From: Roseburia sp.
GTDB taxonomy: Bacteria; Bacillota; Clostridia; Lachnospirales; Lachnospiraceae
DNA: 50,636 nt
Direction of reading: 5' to 3'
Assembly (NCBI GenBank): GCA_017549185.1
Contig: JAFYVJ010000030.1
Span: forward strand, 1-50,636
Numbering within the stretch: the stretch's first letter is position 1; each line of letters opens with the position of its first letter. This document shows, in pieces, positions 18,068 through 28,154 of the stretch. The notes under the pieces are model-generated. The model was not told where the DNA came from. It worked only from the letters and a program-made list of their open reading frames with translations, and ran no database searches. Position numbers and translations under genes: made by a program.

Positions 18068-18607
18068 TTATTTGGCAAATGGCATATTGAACAATGTCAA
18101 TAATTCACGAGCTTCTTCATCAGTTTTAGCTGTTGTAACGAAGATGATATCCATACCTCTTACTTTATCAACTTTATCGTATTCGATTTCTGGGAAGATA
18201 ATCTGCTCTTTAATACCAAGTGCATAGTTACCACGACCATCAAATGCGTTAGGATTAACACCTCTGAAGTCACGTACACGAGGTAATGCTAAGTTTACTA
18301 AACGATCAAGGAACTCATACATTTTCTCGCCACGTAATGTTGTTTTACAACCGATTGCCATACCTTCTCTGATTTTGAAGTTAGCAACAGAGTTTTTAGC
18401 TTTTGTAGCAACAACTTTCTGACCTGTAATTGTTTCCATGTCTTTCATTGCAGCTTCTAATAATTTTGCGTTTTCTTTCGCTTCACCAACGCCCATGTTT
18501 ACAACGATTTTCTCGAGCTTTGGTACTTCCATAATATTTTTATATCCAAATTTTTTGATCATTGCATCAACGATCTCATTCTGGTACTGTTCTTTAAGTC
18601 TGCTCAA
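18068..18607 (-). CDS. rplE: 50S ribosomal protein L5
   Basis: L5 binds 5S rRNA and touches the P-site tRNA and S13. The best start is TTG 18607, eight bases after AGGAGG, giving [13 protein letters not shown] and 179 residues, the usual length. An upstream in-frame TTG at 18628 would place the ribosome binding site inside the gene. Conserved segments NMGVGEA and [18 protein letters not shown] are present. Confidence 0.97.
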   Translation of the reverse strand: MSRLKEQYQNEIVDAMIKKFGYKNIMEVPKLEKIVVNMGVGEAKENAKLLEAAMKDMETITGQKVVATKAKNSVANFKIREGMAIGCKTTLRGEKMYEFLDRLVNLALPRVRDFRGVNPNAFDGRGNYALGIKEQIIFPEIEYDKVDKVRGMDIIFVTTAKTDEEARELLTLFNMPFAK

Positions 18608-18630
18608 CTGTTTGGCCTCCTCTCTCAAAA

Positions 18631-18942
18631 TTAATCGATAACTTCACCAGTAGCTTTTGCTACACGAACTTTCTTATCTCCATCCATCTTGAAACCTACA
18701 CGAGTAGCTTTTCCTTTGTGAAGATACATAACGTTTGAAAGATCGATTGGTCCTTCCTGATGAATGATGCCGCCCTGCTGATTAGCCATGCTTGGTTTAG
18801 CATGTTTTGTAATCATATTTACGCCTTCAACAAGAACTGTGTTATCTTTCTTATTAACGGAAATTACTTTTCCTTCTTTGTCTTTGTCTTTACCAGCGAT
18901 AACTTTAACCATATCGCCTTTTTTAATCTTCATTGTTGCCAT
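18631..18942 (-). CDS. rplX: 50S ribosomal protein L24
   Basis: L24 is an assembly initiator of the 50S subunit and lies beside the exit tunnel. The 103-residue protein has the KOW motif in [16 protein letters not shown] and the conserved [10 protein letters not shown] loop, here [16 protein letters not shown] precedes ATG 18942 by ten bases. Confidence 0.98.
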   Translation of the reverse strand: MATMKIKKGDMVKVIAGKDKDKEGKVISVNKKDNTVLVEGVNMITKHAKPSMANQQGGIIHQEGPIDLSNVMYLHKGKATRVGFKMDGDKKVRVAKATGEVID

Positions 18943-18956
18943 ATCTTCCTGACCTC

Positions 18957-19325
18957 CTATAATACTTCTGGAGCTAATGAAACAATTTTCATAAACTGTT
19001 TCTCACGAAGCTCTCTAGCTACTGGTCCAAAGATACGAGTTCCTCTTGGAGTTTTGTCATCTTTTATAATAACAGCTGCGTTCTCATCAAATTTGATATA
19101 AGAACCGTCTTTACGACGAGCGCCCTTTACAGAACGTACAACTACAGCTTTTACAACGTCACCTTTTTTAACAACACCGCCTGGTGTTGCATCTTTGACC
19201 GTAGCAACAATAATGTCACCAATATTTGCATATCTTCTAGTAGATCCACCCATAACACGGATAACTAATAATTCCTTTGCACCTGTGTTATCAGCTACTT
19301 TAAGTCTACTTTCCTGCTGTACCAT
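18957..19325 (-). CDS. rplN: 50S ribosomal protein L14
   Basis: L14 forms an intersubunit bridge and binds silencing factor RsfS in many bacteria. The 122-residue protein has the signature [18 protein letters not shown] and the ending [11 protein letters not shown]. Length and order (rpsQ, rplN, rplX) are standard. Confidence 0.98.
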   Translation of the reverse strand: MVQQESRLKVADNTGAKELLVIRVMGGSTRRYANIGDIIVATVKDATPGGVVKKGDVVKAVVVRSVKGARRKDGSYIKFDENAAVIIKDDKTPRGTRIFGPVARELREKQFMKIVSLAPEVL

Positions 19326-19343
19326 GCTTGTAGCCTCCTTTAA

Positions 19344-19598
19344 TTATTTTGCTCTTTCCATGATTTCTACAAGTCTCCATCTCTTATCTTTAGATAATGG
19401 TCTTGTTTCCATAACTCTTACTTTATCACCGATATTACATTCGTTGTTTTCGTCATGAGCTTTTAATTTATATGTCTTTTTAACGATTTTGTTGTAAAGT
19501 GGATGTCTAACGTTGTCCTGGATTGCAACAACGATTGTCTTATCCATTTTATCGCTTACTACGATACCAACACGTGTTTTTCTAAGATTTCTTTCCAC
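19344..19598 (-). CDS. rpsQ: 30S ribosomal protein S17
   Basis: S17 is an OB-fold primary binding protein of the 16S 5' domain. The 84-residue protein has [19 protein letters not shown] and the conserved [18 protein letters not shown] end. AGGAG precedes ATG 19598. Confidence 0.98.
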   Translation of the reverse strand: MERNLRKTRVGIVVSDKMDKTIVVAIQDNVRHPLYNKIVKKTYKLKAHDENNECNIGDKVRVMETRPLSKDKRWRLVEIMERAK

Positions 19599-19622
19599 GA
19601 TAAGTTCTCCTTTCTAGAGGTT

Positions 19623-19832
19623 CTATTCTGCAACTTTTTCTTTTTCTGTGATGATAGTCTGAATTCTTGCGATATTCTTTCTAACTTCTTTGATTCTGCC
19701 AGTATTATCTAACTGGTTTGTTGCGTTCTGGAATCTCAAATTGAAAAGTTCTTTTTTAGCGTCTACTAACTGTGCATTTAAATCTGCTACAGATTTTGAT
19801 TTTAATTCTTCTAAATATTTACTAGTTTTCAT
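19623..19832 (-). CDS. rpmC: 50S ribosomal protein L29
   Basis: L29 surrounds the exit tunnel and helps dock SRP and trigger factor. The coiled two-helix protein is 69 residues from ATG 19832 ([10 protein letters not shown]), with AAGGCGG before it. The gene overlaps the 3' end of rplP by 11 bases, so translation is coupled. Confidence 0.97.
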   Translation of the reverse strand: MKTSKYLEELKSKSVADLNAQLVDAKKELFNLRFQNATNQLDNTGRIKEVRKNIARIQTIITEKEKVAE

Positions 19833-20259
19833 TTGATACACCGCCTTCTAAATCTTGACGTGAAACGATTTTACATTTACAAGGTAATTTATGTGTAGCA
19901 AGACGTAAAGCTTCTCTTGCAACTTCTTCATTTACACCTGAAATTTCGAACATTACACGACCTGGTTTAACAACAGCTACCCAGTATTCTAATGTACCTT
20001 TACCGGAACCCATACGAGTTTCAGCTGGCTTTGAAGTTACTGGTTTGTCTGGGAAAATCTTAATCCATACTTTACCACCACGTTTGATATGACGTGTCAT
20101 AGCAATACGGGCTGCTTCAATCTGGTTAGATCTGATCCAACATGGTTCCATTGCTACGATACCGAACTCACCATGTGAAATTGTGTTTCCACGCATTGCT
20201 TTACCTGCCATGGAACCACGGAACTGTTTTCTATGTTTTACTCTCTTTGGCATTAACAT
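19822..20259 (-). CDS. rplP: 50S ribosomal protein L16
   Basis: L16 organises the A-site region of the large subunit. The 145-residue protein has the start [15 protein letters not shown] and the segment [18 protein letters not shown]. Its stop is two bases into the next gene unit on both sides: it overlaps rpmC downstream and follows the rpsC stop by two bases. Confidence 0.98.
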   Translation of the reverse strand: MLMPKRVKHRKQFRGSMAGKAMRGNTISHGEFGIVAMEPCWIRSNQIEAARIAMTRHIKRGGKVWIKIFPDKPVTSKPAETRMGSGKGTLEYWVAVVKPGRVMFEISGVNEEVAREALRLATHKLPCKCKIVSRQDLEGGVSNEN

Positions 20260-20261
20260 AA

Positions 20262-20918
20262 TTACTGAGCTCCTCCTTCCTTATTAGCCTTTGTAGGAAG
20301 TACCTCGCCTTTGTAGATCCAAACTTTTACGCCAACTTTGCCGTATGTTGTATCTGCTTCTGCGAAACCATAATCAATATCTGCTCTTAATGTCTGAAGT
20401 GGAATAGTACCTTCTGAGTAGAACTCTGTACGAGCCATATCTGCACCACCAAGACGACCAGAAACAGATGTCTTAATTCCCTTAGCACCAGCTTTCATTG
20501 TTCTGCTCATGCATGATTTCATTGCTCTACGGAAAGAAACACGATTCTCTAACTGTAAAGCGATGTTTTCAGCTACTAACTGAGCATCACGGTCTGGTCT
20601 CTTAACTTCTTTAATATCAACAACTAATTTCTTTGTTGTAAGCTTCTGAACTTCTGCTTTAATCTTTTCGATTTCAGCACCGCCTTTACCGATTACTACG
20701 CCTGGTTTAGCTGTGTAAATCATAACTTTAACGCGGTCAGATGCTCTTTCGATTTCGATTTTAGCAATTCCTGCTGCATATAATTTTTTCTTAAGATAAG
20801 TTCTGATGTTGTAGTCTTCTACTAAGTAGTCTGCAAAATCTTTTTCTGCATACCATTTAGAATCCCAATCCTTAATAACACCGACTCTTAAGCCATGAGG
20901 ATTAACTTTCTGTCCCAT
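20262..20918 (-). CDS. rpsC: 30S ribosomal protein S3
   Basis: S3 lines the mRNA entry tunnel and has helicase activity with S4 and S5. The 218-residue protein has the start [13 protein letters not shown], a KH domain at about 40-110 with VIGKGGAEI, and the C-terminal domain ending near [12 protein letters not shown]. Confidence 0.98.
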   Translation of the reverse strand: MGQKVNPHGLRVGVIKDWDSKWYAEKDFADYLVEDYNIRTYLKKKLYAAGIAKIEIERASDRVKVMIYTAKPGVVIGKGGAEIEKIKAEVQKLTTKKLVVDIKEVKRPDRDAQLVAENIALQLENRVSFRRAMKSCMSRTMKAGAKGIKTSVSGRLGGADMARTEFYSEGTIPLQTLRADIDYGFAEADTTYGKVGVKVWIYKGEVLPTKANKEGGAQ

Positions 20919-20931
20919 ACTTTACCTCCGA

Positions 20932-21318
20932 TTATTTCTCATCAAGCACGATTGTGATGTGGCTCATTCTCTTCTCGATTCTGTAAGCTCTACCCTGTGC
21001 TCTTGGTTGAATTCTCTTCATTGTTGGTCCTTTGTTTGCGTAACATTCTGCTACGTAAAGGTTTTCTCTCTTCATACCATTGTTGTTTTCAGCATTTGCG
21101 ATTGCTGACTCTAATAACTTCTTCACTAAGCTAGAAGCATATCTTGGGTTGTATGTTACGATAGCAAGTGCTGTCTCGATATCTTTACCGCGGATTGCGT
21201 CTAACACGAAGCAAGCTTTCTGAACAGACACTCTAGCATAAGATAACTTTGCTGAAGGTCTTGTATCTTTAACTTCATTTCTTTCTCTTTTAATCTGACT
21301 TCTATGTCCCTTTGCCAT
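20932..21318 (-). CDS. rplV: 50S ribosomal protein L22
   Basis: L22 extends a beta hairpin into the exit tunnel, where macrolide-resistance changes occur. The 128-residue protein shows the core ARVSVQKACFVLDAIRGK and the hairpin with KRIQPRAQGRAYRIEKRMSH, with no obvious insertion or deletion at the tip. AAAGGAGG precedes ATG 21318. Confidence 0.98.
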   Translation of the reverse strand: MAKGHRSQIKRERNEVKDTRPSAKLSYARVSVQKACFVLDAIRGKDIETALAIVTYNPRYASSLVKKLLESAIANAENNNGMKRENLYVAECYANKGPTMKRIQPRAQGRAYRIEKRMSHITIVLDEK

Positions 21319-21346
21319 GGATGAAACCTCCTTTCACAAATTGTTA

Positions 21347-21628
21347 TTATCTAACGCCTGATTTCTTTTCGTCTTTTCCATGTCCTCTGTAAGTTCTTGT
21401 TGCAACGAACTCACCAAGTTTATGTCCAACCATATCTTCTGTTACATATACAGGTACATGTTTTCTTCCGTCATGAACAGCGATTGTGTGTCCAACAAAC
21501 TGAGGGAAGATTGTAGAACGACGTGACCATGTTTTGATAACAGATTTCTCACCAGCTGCATTCATAGCGTCTACTTTGTTAAGTAAGTGCTGGTCAGCGA
21601 ATGGTCCTTTTTTTAATGAACGAGCCAT
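21347..21628 (-). CDS. rpsS: 30S ribosomal protein S19
   Basis: S19 pairs with S13 in the 30S head. The 93-residue protein has SLKKGPFAD at its start and the conserved [20 protein letters not shown] core. It follows rplB after a 115-base spacer with a strong hairpin. Confidence 0.98.
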   Translation of the reverse strand: MARSLKKGPFADQHLLNKVDAMNAAGEKSVIKTWSRRSTIFPQFVGHTIAVHDGRKHVPVYVTEDMVGHKLGEFVATRTYRGHGKDEKKSGVR

Positions 21629-21698
21629 AATTTACCTCCTGTTTTGTACACCTTCAACGGAACCGTGTGTTTCCGCCAGGTTTGAAACTATATTTTCC

Positions 21699-21720
21699 GG
21701 AAGAGGTGTTACCCTCTTCC
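21699..21720 (-). promoter_or_regulatory. Perfect hairpin in the rplB-rpsS spacer
   Basis: GGAAGAGG (21699-21706) pairs with CCTCTTCC (21713-21720). A second smaller CGGAA/TTCCG pair lies at about 21658-21676. There is no U tract, so RNA processing or translational spacing is more likely than termination. Confidence 0.5.
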
Positions 21721-21743
21721 GCAGATTGTTTACATTTTAGAAC

Positions 21744-22589
21744 TTATTTAATAGCTCTACCGTCTCTTCTTCTTACGATTAACTTGTTAGAAGCTTTTTT
21801 CTTCTTACGAGTCTTAAGACCAAGAGCTGGTTTACCCCATGGTGTAGATGGGCCAGAACGTCCGATTGGTGCACGTCCTTCACCACCACCGTGTGGATGG
21901 TCGTTAGGGTTCATTACAGAACCACGAACTGTTGGGCGGATACCCATATGACGTTTACGTCCAGCTTTACCGATGTTTACAAGGTTGTGATCAGCATTAC
22001 CGATTACACCGATTGTTGCACGGCAGTTAAGTGGAACCATACGCATTTCGCCTGAAGGAAGTCGAAGTGTTGCATACTTGCCTTCTTTAGCCATTAACTG
22101 AGCACTCATACCAGCTGAACGAACTAACTGTCCGCCTTTACCTGGATATAATTCGATGTTGTGGATTAATGTACCAACTGGAATTTTTTCCAATGGTAAG
22201 CAGTTACCAACACGAACTTCTGCATCTGCACCGCTCATTACTGTCATTCCATCTGTTAAGCCCTGTGGAGCTAAGATGTATGCTTTCTGTCCATCTGCGT
22301 AGCAGATTAAAGCGATGTTTGCTGTTCTGTTTGGATCGTATTCAATACCGATTACTTTTGCTGGAATACCATCTTTGCTATTTCTCTTGAAATCGATAAT
22401 TCTGTATTTTCTTCTGTTACCACCACCGTGGTGTCTAACAGTGATTTTACCCTGATTGTTACGACCAGCGTTCTTCTTTAAAGAAGTTGTTAATGATTTC
22501 TCTGGTGTTGCTTTTGTAATTTCAGAGAAGTCAGAACCAGTCATATTTCTTCTGGAAGGTGTATATGGGTTATATGTCTTAATTCCCAT
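21744..22589 (-). CDS. rplB: 50S ribosomal protein L2
   Basis: L2 is needed for subunit association and peptidyl transferase activity. The 281-residue protein has [22 protein letters not shown] in the N-terminal domain and the conserved C-terminal [17 protein letters not shown] containing the functional His. AGGAG precedes ATG 22589. Confidence 0.98.
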   Translation of the reverse strand: MGIKTYNPYTPSRRNMTGSDFSEITKATPEKSLTTSLKKNAGRNNQGKITVRHHGGGNRRKYRIIDFKRNSKDGIPAKVIGIEYDPNRTANIALICYADGQKAYILAPQGLTDGMTVMSGADAEVRVGNCLPLEKIPVGTLIHNIELYPGKGGQLVRSAGMSAQLMAKEGKYATLRLPSGEMRMVPLNCRATIGVIGNADHNLVNIGKAGRKRHMGIRPTVRGSVMNPNDHPHGGGEGRAPIGRSGPSTPWGKPALGLKTRKKKKASNKLIVRRRDGRAIK

Positions 22590-22651
22590 TGTATTTCTCC
22601 TTTCGATGTTTATTATCGCACTTTACTGTGCATATCAAGTCTAAGCTAATC

Positions 22652-22951
22652 TTACAAGCCTGCGAAGATTTCGATCTCTTTGCTGTCAGCTGTTAATGTT
22701 ACGATAGCTTTTTTTGTCTTAGCAGTTTTACCAACCACGAGACCACGTCTCTTGTTTTTGCCATCCATATTCATTGTGTTTACGCTGGCAACTTTTGTTC
22801 CTTCGAACATTTTTTCAACTGCTTCTTTAATCATAACTTTGTTTGCTTCTGGATGAACTAAGAAAGTATATTTCTTTTCAGCCATAGCACCCATGCTCTT
22901 TTCTGTGATTACTGGTTTGAGGATTACGTCGTAATATTTAATGTTTGCCAT
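22652..22951 (-). CDS. rplW: 50S ribosomal protein L23
   Basis: L23 is the main docking site for trigger factor and SRP at the tunnel exit. The 99-residue protein has [12 protein letters not shown] and [20 protein letters not shown]. Its ATG overlaps the rplD stop by one base (TAATG). It ends with the short exit-side tail typical of bacteria. Confidence 0.98.
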   Translation of the reverse strand: MANIKYYDVILKPVITEKSMGAMAEKKYTFLVHPEANKVMIKEAVEKMFEGTKVASVNTMNMDGKNKRRGLVVGKTAKTKKAIVTLTADSKEIEIFAGL

Positions 22952-23571
22952 TATGCATACACCTCCTCGATTGTCTTAACGGCATCTTTTGTTACAACAA
23001 CTGTGTCATATTTTAAGATGTCAAATACGTTAATTTCGTTTGTCTGAGCAGTCTTAACTGTTGGGATGTTCTTAGCAGAAGCGATAACGTTTTCATTCAT
23101 CTCGTTTAATACTACTAATGCTTTCTCAACTTTTAAGTTGTTCATGATTTCAACGAATTTCTTTGTCTTGATTTCATCAAGGTTTAATGCGTCAACAACA
23201 ACAAATTTGTTCTCGTTTACTCTTGATGTTAATGCAGATTTAAGAGCTGCTCTCTTTTCTTTCTTGTTAAGTTTGAAAGAGTAATCTCTTGGAACTGGAG
23301 CGAATACTACGCCACCATGTGTCCACTGTGGAGCTCTTGTAGAACCCTGTCTAGCGTGACCTGTTCCTTTCTGTCTGTATGGTTTTTTACCACCACCGCT
23401 TACTTCGGAACGTGTTTTTGCTTTCTGTGTTCCCTGGCGGTTATTTGCAAGCTGCTGAAGTACAGCCATGTGTACTAAATGTTCATTTACTTCTACTCCG
23501 AAGATAGCGTCATTTAATTCGATGCTTTCTACTTCATTACCTGCCATATTATAAACAGCTACTTTAGCCAT
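22951..23571 (-). CDS. rplD: 50S ribosomal protein L4
   Basis: L4 lines the exit tunnel and in E. coli represses the S10 operon through its leader. The 206-residue protein has the extended loop with [19 protein letters not shown], which reaches the tunnel constriction and reads as wild type, and the globular domain with [13 protein letters not shown]. It could act on the leader at 24766-25017, but this is untested. Confidence 0.98.
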   Translation of the reverse strand: MAKVAVYNMAGNEVESIELNDAIFGVEVNEHLVHMAVLQQLANNRQGTQKAKTRSEVSGGGKKPYRQKGTGHARQGSTRAPQWTHGGVVFAPVPRDYSFKLNKKEKRAALKSALTSRVNENKFVVVDALNLDEIKTKKFVEIMNNLKVEKALVVLNEMNENVIASAKNIPTVKTAQTNEINVFDILKYDTVVVTKDAVKTIEEVYA

Positions 23572-23599
23572 CGTTAAGTCCTCCTTTCCTAATTAAGCA

Positions 23600-24283
23600 C
23601 TATTTACCTGCTTTTACTGTTTCTTTAATTGTTACTAAACATTTCTTAGCTCCTGGTACTGCACCTTTCACTAAGAGCAAGTTGTTCTCAGCGTCAACTC
23701 TTACAATCTCAAGATTCTGAGTTGTAACTTTTACGCTACCCATGTGACCAGGCATTCCTTTTCCCTTGAATACACGGCTTGGTGATGAACACGCACCGTT
23801 TGAACCCTGATGACGATGGAATTTAGAACCGTGAGCCATAGGACCTCTATGCTGTCCTAATCTCTTAATAGCGCCCTGGAATCCTTTACCTTTAGAGATT
23901 GCTGTAGCATCGATCTTGTCGCCTTCTGCGAAGATATCAGCTTTGATCACATCTCCTAAGTTGTACTCATTTGCGTTTTCGAACTTGAACTCTCTAACAA
24001 ATCTCTTACCTGTTACACCAGCTTTTGCAAAGTGTCCCATCTCAGCTTTGTTAACGCCATGTCTGTTTCTGATTTCTTTCTTTCCTGCTGCATCTTTGTT
24101 AACAACTTTTTCTTTCTTGTCAACAAATGCAACCTGTACTGCACTGTATCCATCGTTCTCAACAGTTTTAACCTGTGTTACTGAACATGGACCTGCTTCT
24201 AATACAGTTACTGGCACTAATACGCCATCTGCATTGAAGATCTGTGTCATTCCGACTTTTGTTGCTAAAATCGCTTTCTTCAT
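23600..24283 (-). CDS. rplC: 50S ribosomal protein L3
   Basis: L3 initiates 50S assembly and extends a loop to the peptidyl transferase centre. The 227-residue protein has [16 protein letters not shown], the methylated-Gln loop region [17 protein letters not shown] and the ending KAGK. A 164-base spacer without a gene separates it from rpsJ; it holds only short stems such as CCA/TGG around TTATA. Confidence 0.97.
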   Translation of the reverse strand: MKKAILATKVGMTQIFNADGVLVPVTVLEAGPCSVTQVKTVENDGYSAVQVAFVDKKEKVVNKDAAGKKEIRNRHGVNKAEMGHFAKAGVTGKRFVREFKFENANEYNLGDVIKADIFAEGDKIDATAISKGKGFQGAIKRLGQHRGPMAHGSKFHRHQGSNGACSSPSRVFKGKGMPGHMGSVKVTTQNLEIVRVDAENNLLLVKGAVPGAKKCLVTIKETVKAGK

Positions 24284-24447
24284 TTTTTACCTCCTGTTTT
24301 CTCTACAGCGGAACGCTTCATACCCATTCTTTGGGGCAGCGGACCCGTTCATCCTAGAAAGTCCATATAAGTGGAACAGAGGGATCTCTATTGCTTCTAT
24401 ATAAAACCCTTCAGGATATTAACTAATTAATGTTTTGTGATGAAGAC

Positions 24448-24765
24448 TTATTTGTTCTTCATTTTGATATCGATGTAAACACCAGCTGGCATCTCTAAAC
24501 GAGATAAAGCATCAACAGTTTTCTGTGTTGGTGTAACGATATCGATGAGTCTCTTATGAGTTCTCTGCTCGAACTGTTCTCTAGAATCTTTGTATTTGTG
24601 AACCGCTCTTAAAATTGTAACAACTTCCTTCTTTGTTGGAAGAGGTACTGGTCCACTCACCTGTGATCCGTTTTTCTTAACAGTCTCAATGATCTTCTTA
24701 GCTGAAGCATCAACTAATTCATGATCATAAGCTTTCAATGTGATTCTCATTACTTGACTTGCCAT
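24448..24765 (-). CDS. rpsJ: 30S ribosomal protein S10
   Basis: S10 (NusE) is a 30S head protein and a partner of NusB in antitermination. The 105-residue protein has [14 protein letters not shown], the loop [11 protein letters not shown] and the ending [11 protein letters not shown]. It is the first gene of the supercluster, with AAGGAGGCGG before ATG 24765. Confidence 0.98.
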   Translation of the reverse strand: MASQVMRITLKAYDHELVDASAKKIIETVKKNGSQVSGPVPLPTKKEVVTILRAVHKYKDSREQFEQRTHKRLIDIVTPTQKTVDALSRLEMPAGVYIDIKMKNK

Positions 24766-25017
24766 AAAAAAAGCCGCCTCCTTTTCGCACTTAATTATCA
24801 GTACGACAAGTGGTGACTGTACACATTCCCGTGCGTATCATCCACTTTCAATTCCGCAAAATCTTCCCGTTGATGTTGCACGTTGTTTCTACCTTACTGT
24901 AGACGTTATTCGTGATACAGTGACTTGTCGCCAGTTTCCTAACTTGACATTCGCTCCACGGAAAACCTGCAATTTCTTGCAGCAACCTCTCGCTTCTACG
25001 CTATCAATGTCACAGCA
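24766..25017 (-). promoter_or_regulatory. About 250-nt structured leader of the S10 operon
   Basis: The transcript from the promoter at 25024-25052 runs about 250 nt before rpsJ. It holds CGACAAGT with ACTTGTCG (24923-24930 and 24804-24811), extended inward by CTGTA/TACAG. It also holds TGACATT with AATGTCA (about 25006-25012 and 24945-24951) and a perfect CTGCAA/TTGCAG stem closed by a GAAA tetraloop (24967-24982). Such a leader suggests r-protein feedback control. I do not recognise it as a known family, and no terminator is seen inside it. Confidence 0.6.
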
Positions 25018-25023
25018 AGAACT

Positions 25024-25052
25024 ATTATACACGACATATATAAATATTGCAA
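25024..25052 (-). promoter_or_regulatory. SigmaA promoter of the S10-spc supercluster
   Basis: On the minus strand TTGCAA (25047-25052), exactly 17 bases and a perfect TATAAT (25024-25029). AT-rich bases upstream may act as an UP element. The predicted start is near 25017. Confidence 0.88.
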
Positions 25053-25197
25053 GTACTTTTTTACAATTCTTTCAAAGTTTTTTTGTGAATTTATCATAGT
25101 TCTAAAAATTGTGTTTCTACCTATATTTATATAGATACCAAATATAGACATTTACTTCACAAAAGATTTTAAAATTTTACCCACTTTGTATATTTCA

Positions 25198-25254
25198 TGG
25201 TATAATGTTCTAAACCTAATGAGAAGAACCAATGCGAACTCAAGTATTCTTCTC
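25198..25254 (+). promoter_or_regulatory. Extended -10 promoter and leader hairpin of trkA
   Basis: TGG directly followed by TATAAT (25198-25206) is an extended -10; the -35 is weak. The leader holds a perfect 8-base hairpin, GAGAAGAA (25221-25228) with TTCTTCTC (25247-25254), ending 33 bases before the start. The rest of the intergenic region (25053-25197) is AT-rich and shows nothing else. Confidence 0.65.
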
Positions 25255-25286
25255 AACAAAACATACCTTATAAATAGGAGATTTCT

Positions 25287-26645
25287 ATGGACATTATCAT
25301 TGTAGGTTGTGGCAAGGTAGGCTACACCCTAGCAGAATTATTAAGCAGTGAAGACCATAACTTAGTTGCCATCGACGAAAAACCAGAACGAGTGTCTCGT
25401 ATTACCGATTCGCTTGACGCTATGGGCATCGTAGGAAATGGCATTGATCATAAGACTTTATTAGATGCAGGTATTGAAACCGCAGACCTCCTTATCGCAA
25501 TGACTGGTGACGACGAGAAAAATCTGCTCTGCTGCGTTATCGCAAAAAAAAGCGGCCGATGTCAGACTATTGCCCGTGTTCGTAACCCGATCTATAATGC
25601 TGAAAGTGAGTTTTTAAAAAAAGAACTTGGCATCTCCGTGATTATCAATCCGGATCAGACTGCTGCACTTGAGATAGCAAAAGTATTTCAGTTTCCTTCG
25701 GCTCTCCGTGTAGATACTTTCGCAAAGGGCCGCATGGAATTATTACATTTTAAAATAGGAAAAGACTCGCCATTACTCGGCATGAAATTATACAACATGA
25801 ATCAGACTTTAAAAACAAATGTTTTGGCATGTACCTGTATGCGTGGCGATGATGTTATTATTCCAAATGGTAATTTTGAATTTAAAGAAAACGATATCAT
25901 CACCATCGCTTCCACTAGAAAAAATGCCATCGACTTTTTCCGCAAAATTGGCAATGTAAAACATCGTGTATCCAGTGCCATTTTAGCCGGCGGAGGTATG
26001 ATTTCTTATTATTTAGCCAAAAGTTTAATTGCTTCCGGTATCAATGTCACTATCATTGATATTGACCCTGTTCGTTGCGACCATCTAAGCGAAGATCTAC
26101 CGGATGCTACTATTATTTGTGGCGATGCTACAGACCAAAGCCTCCTCTCAGAAGAAGGTTTAGAACATGTTCATGGCTTTGCTGCATTAACAGGTCTTGA
26201 CGAAGAAAACATTTTGCTTTCTCTTTATGCAAATGAAGTTTCCAACGCCAGAACCATTACTAAGATTAATCGTTTAAACTTTACTTCCATTATTAACAAT
26301 TTGAATTTGGGAAGTATTGTATATCCACGTATTATTACTGCCGATTATATTTTAAAGCATGTTCGCTCAACAAGCTTTTCACTCAACAGTAATGTTGAAA
26401 AAATATACAAGCTGGCAAATGGTCGTGTAGAAGCATTAGAATTTATTATCAAAGAAGATTCCGCTGTAGCCGGTATTCCATTATTAAAATTAAATCTCAG
26501 ACCAAACACTTTGGTCTGCTGTATTTATCGTAACCATAAGGTTATCATCCCAACCGGTCAGGATATGATTCTTGCAGGGGATTCTGTTTTAGTAGTTATC
26601 TCCGGTTACCGTATCTCCGATATCCGAGAGATTTTGGAGGGTTAG
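25287..26645 (+). CDS. trkA: Trk potassium uptake regulator TrkA
   Basis: TrkA is the cytoplasmic RCK gating subunit of the TrkH K+ channel. The 452-residue protein has two RCK_N/RCK_C repeats. The first Rossmann motif is GCGKVGYTLAELL at about 7 with the acidic DEKPERV following, and the second is GGGMISYYLAKSL at about 234 with IDIDPVRC. TAGGAG precedes ATG 25287. It is separated from trkH by three bases, so the two form one unit. Confidence 0.96.
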   Translation: MDIIIVGCGKVGYTLAELLSSEDHNLVAIDEKPERVSRITDSLDAMGIVGNGIDHKTLLDAGIETADLLIAMTGDDEKNLLCCVIAKKSGRCQTIARVRNPIYNAESEFLKKELGISVIINPDQTAALEIAKVFQFPSALRVDTFAKGRMELLHFKIGKDSPLLGMKLYNMNQTLKTNVLACTCMRGDDVIIPNGNFEFKENDIITIASTRKNAIDFFRKIGNVKHRVSSAILAGGGMISYYLAKSLIASGINVTIIDIDPVRCDHLSEDLPDATIICGDATDQSLLSEEGLEHVHGFAALTGLDEENILLSLYANEVSNARTITKINRLNFTSIINNLNLGSIVYPRIITADYILKHVRSTSFSLNSNVEKIYKLANGRVEALEFIIKEDSAVAGIPLLKLNLRPNTLVCCIYRNHKVIIPTGQDMILAGDSVLVVISGYRISDIREILEG

Positions 26646-26648
26646 CAA

Positions 26649-28088
26649 ATGAATTATTCCATTATCCTATACATCTTAGGGTGCGTTTTAAAATTTGAAA
26701 GTGGTTTTTTGCTACTCCCTGCATTTGTAGGCTTTTTATATGGTGAAACAGAAGCTTTTTCTTTTATCTTTACAGCAGCGATTTGTTTCATCCTTGGCTA
26801 TTTTCTCTCCAGAAAAAAACCTGCATCTAAAAACCTATTTATTAAGGAAGGCTTTGTAACCGTAGCTTCAAGTTGGGTGCTAATCAGTCTTTTGGGTGCA
26901 ATCCCATTTGTACTTACCGGTGACATCCCTAATTATGTAGATGCACTTTTTGAAACAATTTCCGGTTTCACCACTACCGGTTCAAGTATATTAAGCGATG
27001 TAGAAGCACTGTCGAAAACAGGTCTTTTCTGGCGAAGTTTTACACACTGGGTAGGCGGTATGGGTGTACTAGTCTTTATTATGGCAATCCTGCCTTTAAT
27101 GGGCGGTTCTACGATGAATCTGATGAAAGCCGAAAGTACCGGTCCTGCCATCAGCAAATTAGTACCTCATGTAAAAGACACTGCCAAAATTTTATACGGC
27201 TTGTACATCGGCCTAACCATTACCGAAATTTTTATTTTACGAGCATTTCATATGCCCTTTTTCGACGCCCTCACTATTACCTTTGGTACGGTGGGGACCG
27301 GTGGTTTTGGCGTATTAAATAGCAGTTTAGGGAGCTATTCTCCACTCATTCAGTACACCGTCACTTGCTTTTTAATATTGAGTGGTATTAACTATACAGC
27401 ATATTTTTATATGTTATCGTTTCGTTTTAAAGAAGCATTCCGCATCGAGGAAGTACGTTGGTATTTATTTATCATCGCACTTTCTACCGGTGTTATTACC
27501 TTTAATATTCGTAGTATGTATCCGACCTGGGAAGAATCTTTCCGACATGCTTCCCATCAGGTTGCTACCATTATTACCACCGCTGGTTTTTCCACCACAA
27601 ACTTCGATTTGTGGCCAGAACTCTCCAAATGCATTCTTGTCATTTTAATGTTCATCGGTGCCTGCTCCGGAAGTACTGCTGGTGGCATGAAAATCTCGCG
27701 TGTGGTTATGTTAGCTAAAACCGTTAAAAAAGAACTTTCTCTGATTATACATCCAAGAGAAGTCCGCAAAATTCGTATAGATGGTCACGTAGTAGAACAC
27801 CAGACATTGCGTAATACAAATGTTTTTTTCGTAGTATATTTCATAATTCTACTTTCATCCACTTTACTACTAAGTATTGACAACTATGACTTTACTACAA
27901 ACTTTACAGCAACAGTAGCTACACTTAACAACATCGGTCCGGGTCTTGCCATGGTAGGTCCTGCACAGAACTTTTCAATTTATTCAACGTTCTCTAAATT
28001 TATTCTAATGTTCAATATGCTGGCTGGACGTTTAGAATTATTCCCATTGGTAATTATGATGTTACCTTCAACTTGGAAACGCAAGTAA
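26649..28088 (+). CDS. trkH: TrkH-family potassium channel/transporter
   Basis: TrkH is the membrane K+ translocating subunit. The 479-residue protein has the four repeated pore segments, seen as FTTTGSSI, FGTVGTGGFGV, TTAGFSTTNF and NNIGPGLAMVG, each containing a selectivity-filter glycine. A basic loop with REVRKIRIDG follows. GGAGG lies in the 3' end of trkA. No c-di-AMP binding site is evident beyond the TrkA RCK_C domains. Confidence 0.95.
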   Translation: MNYSIILYILGCVLKFESGFLLLPAFVGFLYGETEAFSFIFTAAICFILGYFLSRKKPASKNLFIKEGFVTVASSWVLISLLGAIPFVLTGDIPNYVDALFETISGFTTTGSSILSDVEALSKTGLFWRSFTHWVGGMGVLVFIMAILPLMGGSTMNLMKAESTGPAISKLVPHVKDTAKILYGLYIGLTITEIFILRAFHMPFFDALTITFGTVGTGGFGVLNSSLGSYSPLIQYTVTCFLILSGINYTAYFYMLSFRFKEAFRIEEVRWYLFIIALSTGVITFNIRSMYPTWEESFRHASHQVATIITTAGFSTTNFDLWPELSKCILVILMFIGACSGSTAGGMKISRVVMLAKTVKKELSLIIHPREVRKIRIDGHVVEHQTLRNTNVFFVVYFIILLSSTLLLSIDNYDFTTNFTATVATLNNIGPGLAMVGPAQNFSIYSTFSKFILMFNMLAGRLELFPLVIMMLPSTWKRK

Positions 28089-28094
28089 GATATC

Positions 28095-28124
28095 TTGACT
28101 TTATAAATAATATACGTTTATACT
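28095..28124 (+). promoter_or_regulatory. Promoter for the methyltransferase gene
   Basis: TTGACT (28095-28100), 18 bases and TATACT (28119-28124), 30 bases before ATG 28155. Both boxes match five of six. Confidence 0.7.
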
Positions 28125-28154
28125 GATAGCAACATAAGAAAGGAATATCTATTT

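Noticed and set aside
25053-25197. Possible riboswitch upstream of trkA (for example ydaO/c-di-AMP, common before K+ genes)
   Set aside because: Only one short hairpin follows the trkA promoter, and the region before the -10 is not transcribed with the gene; no ydaO-like core was recognised.
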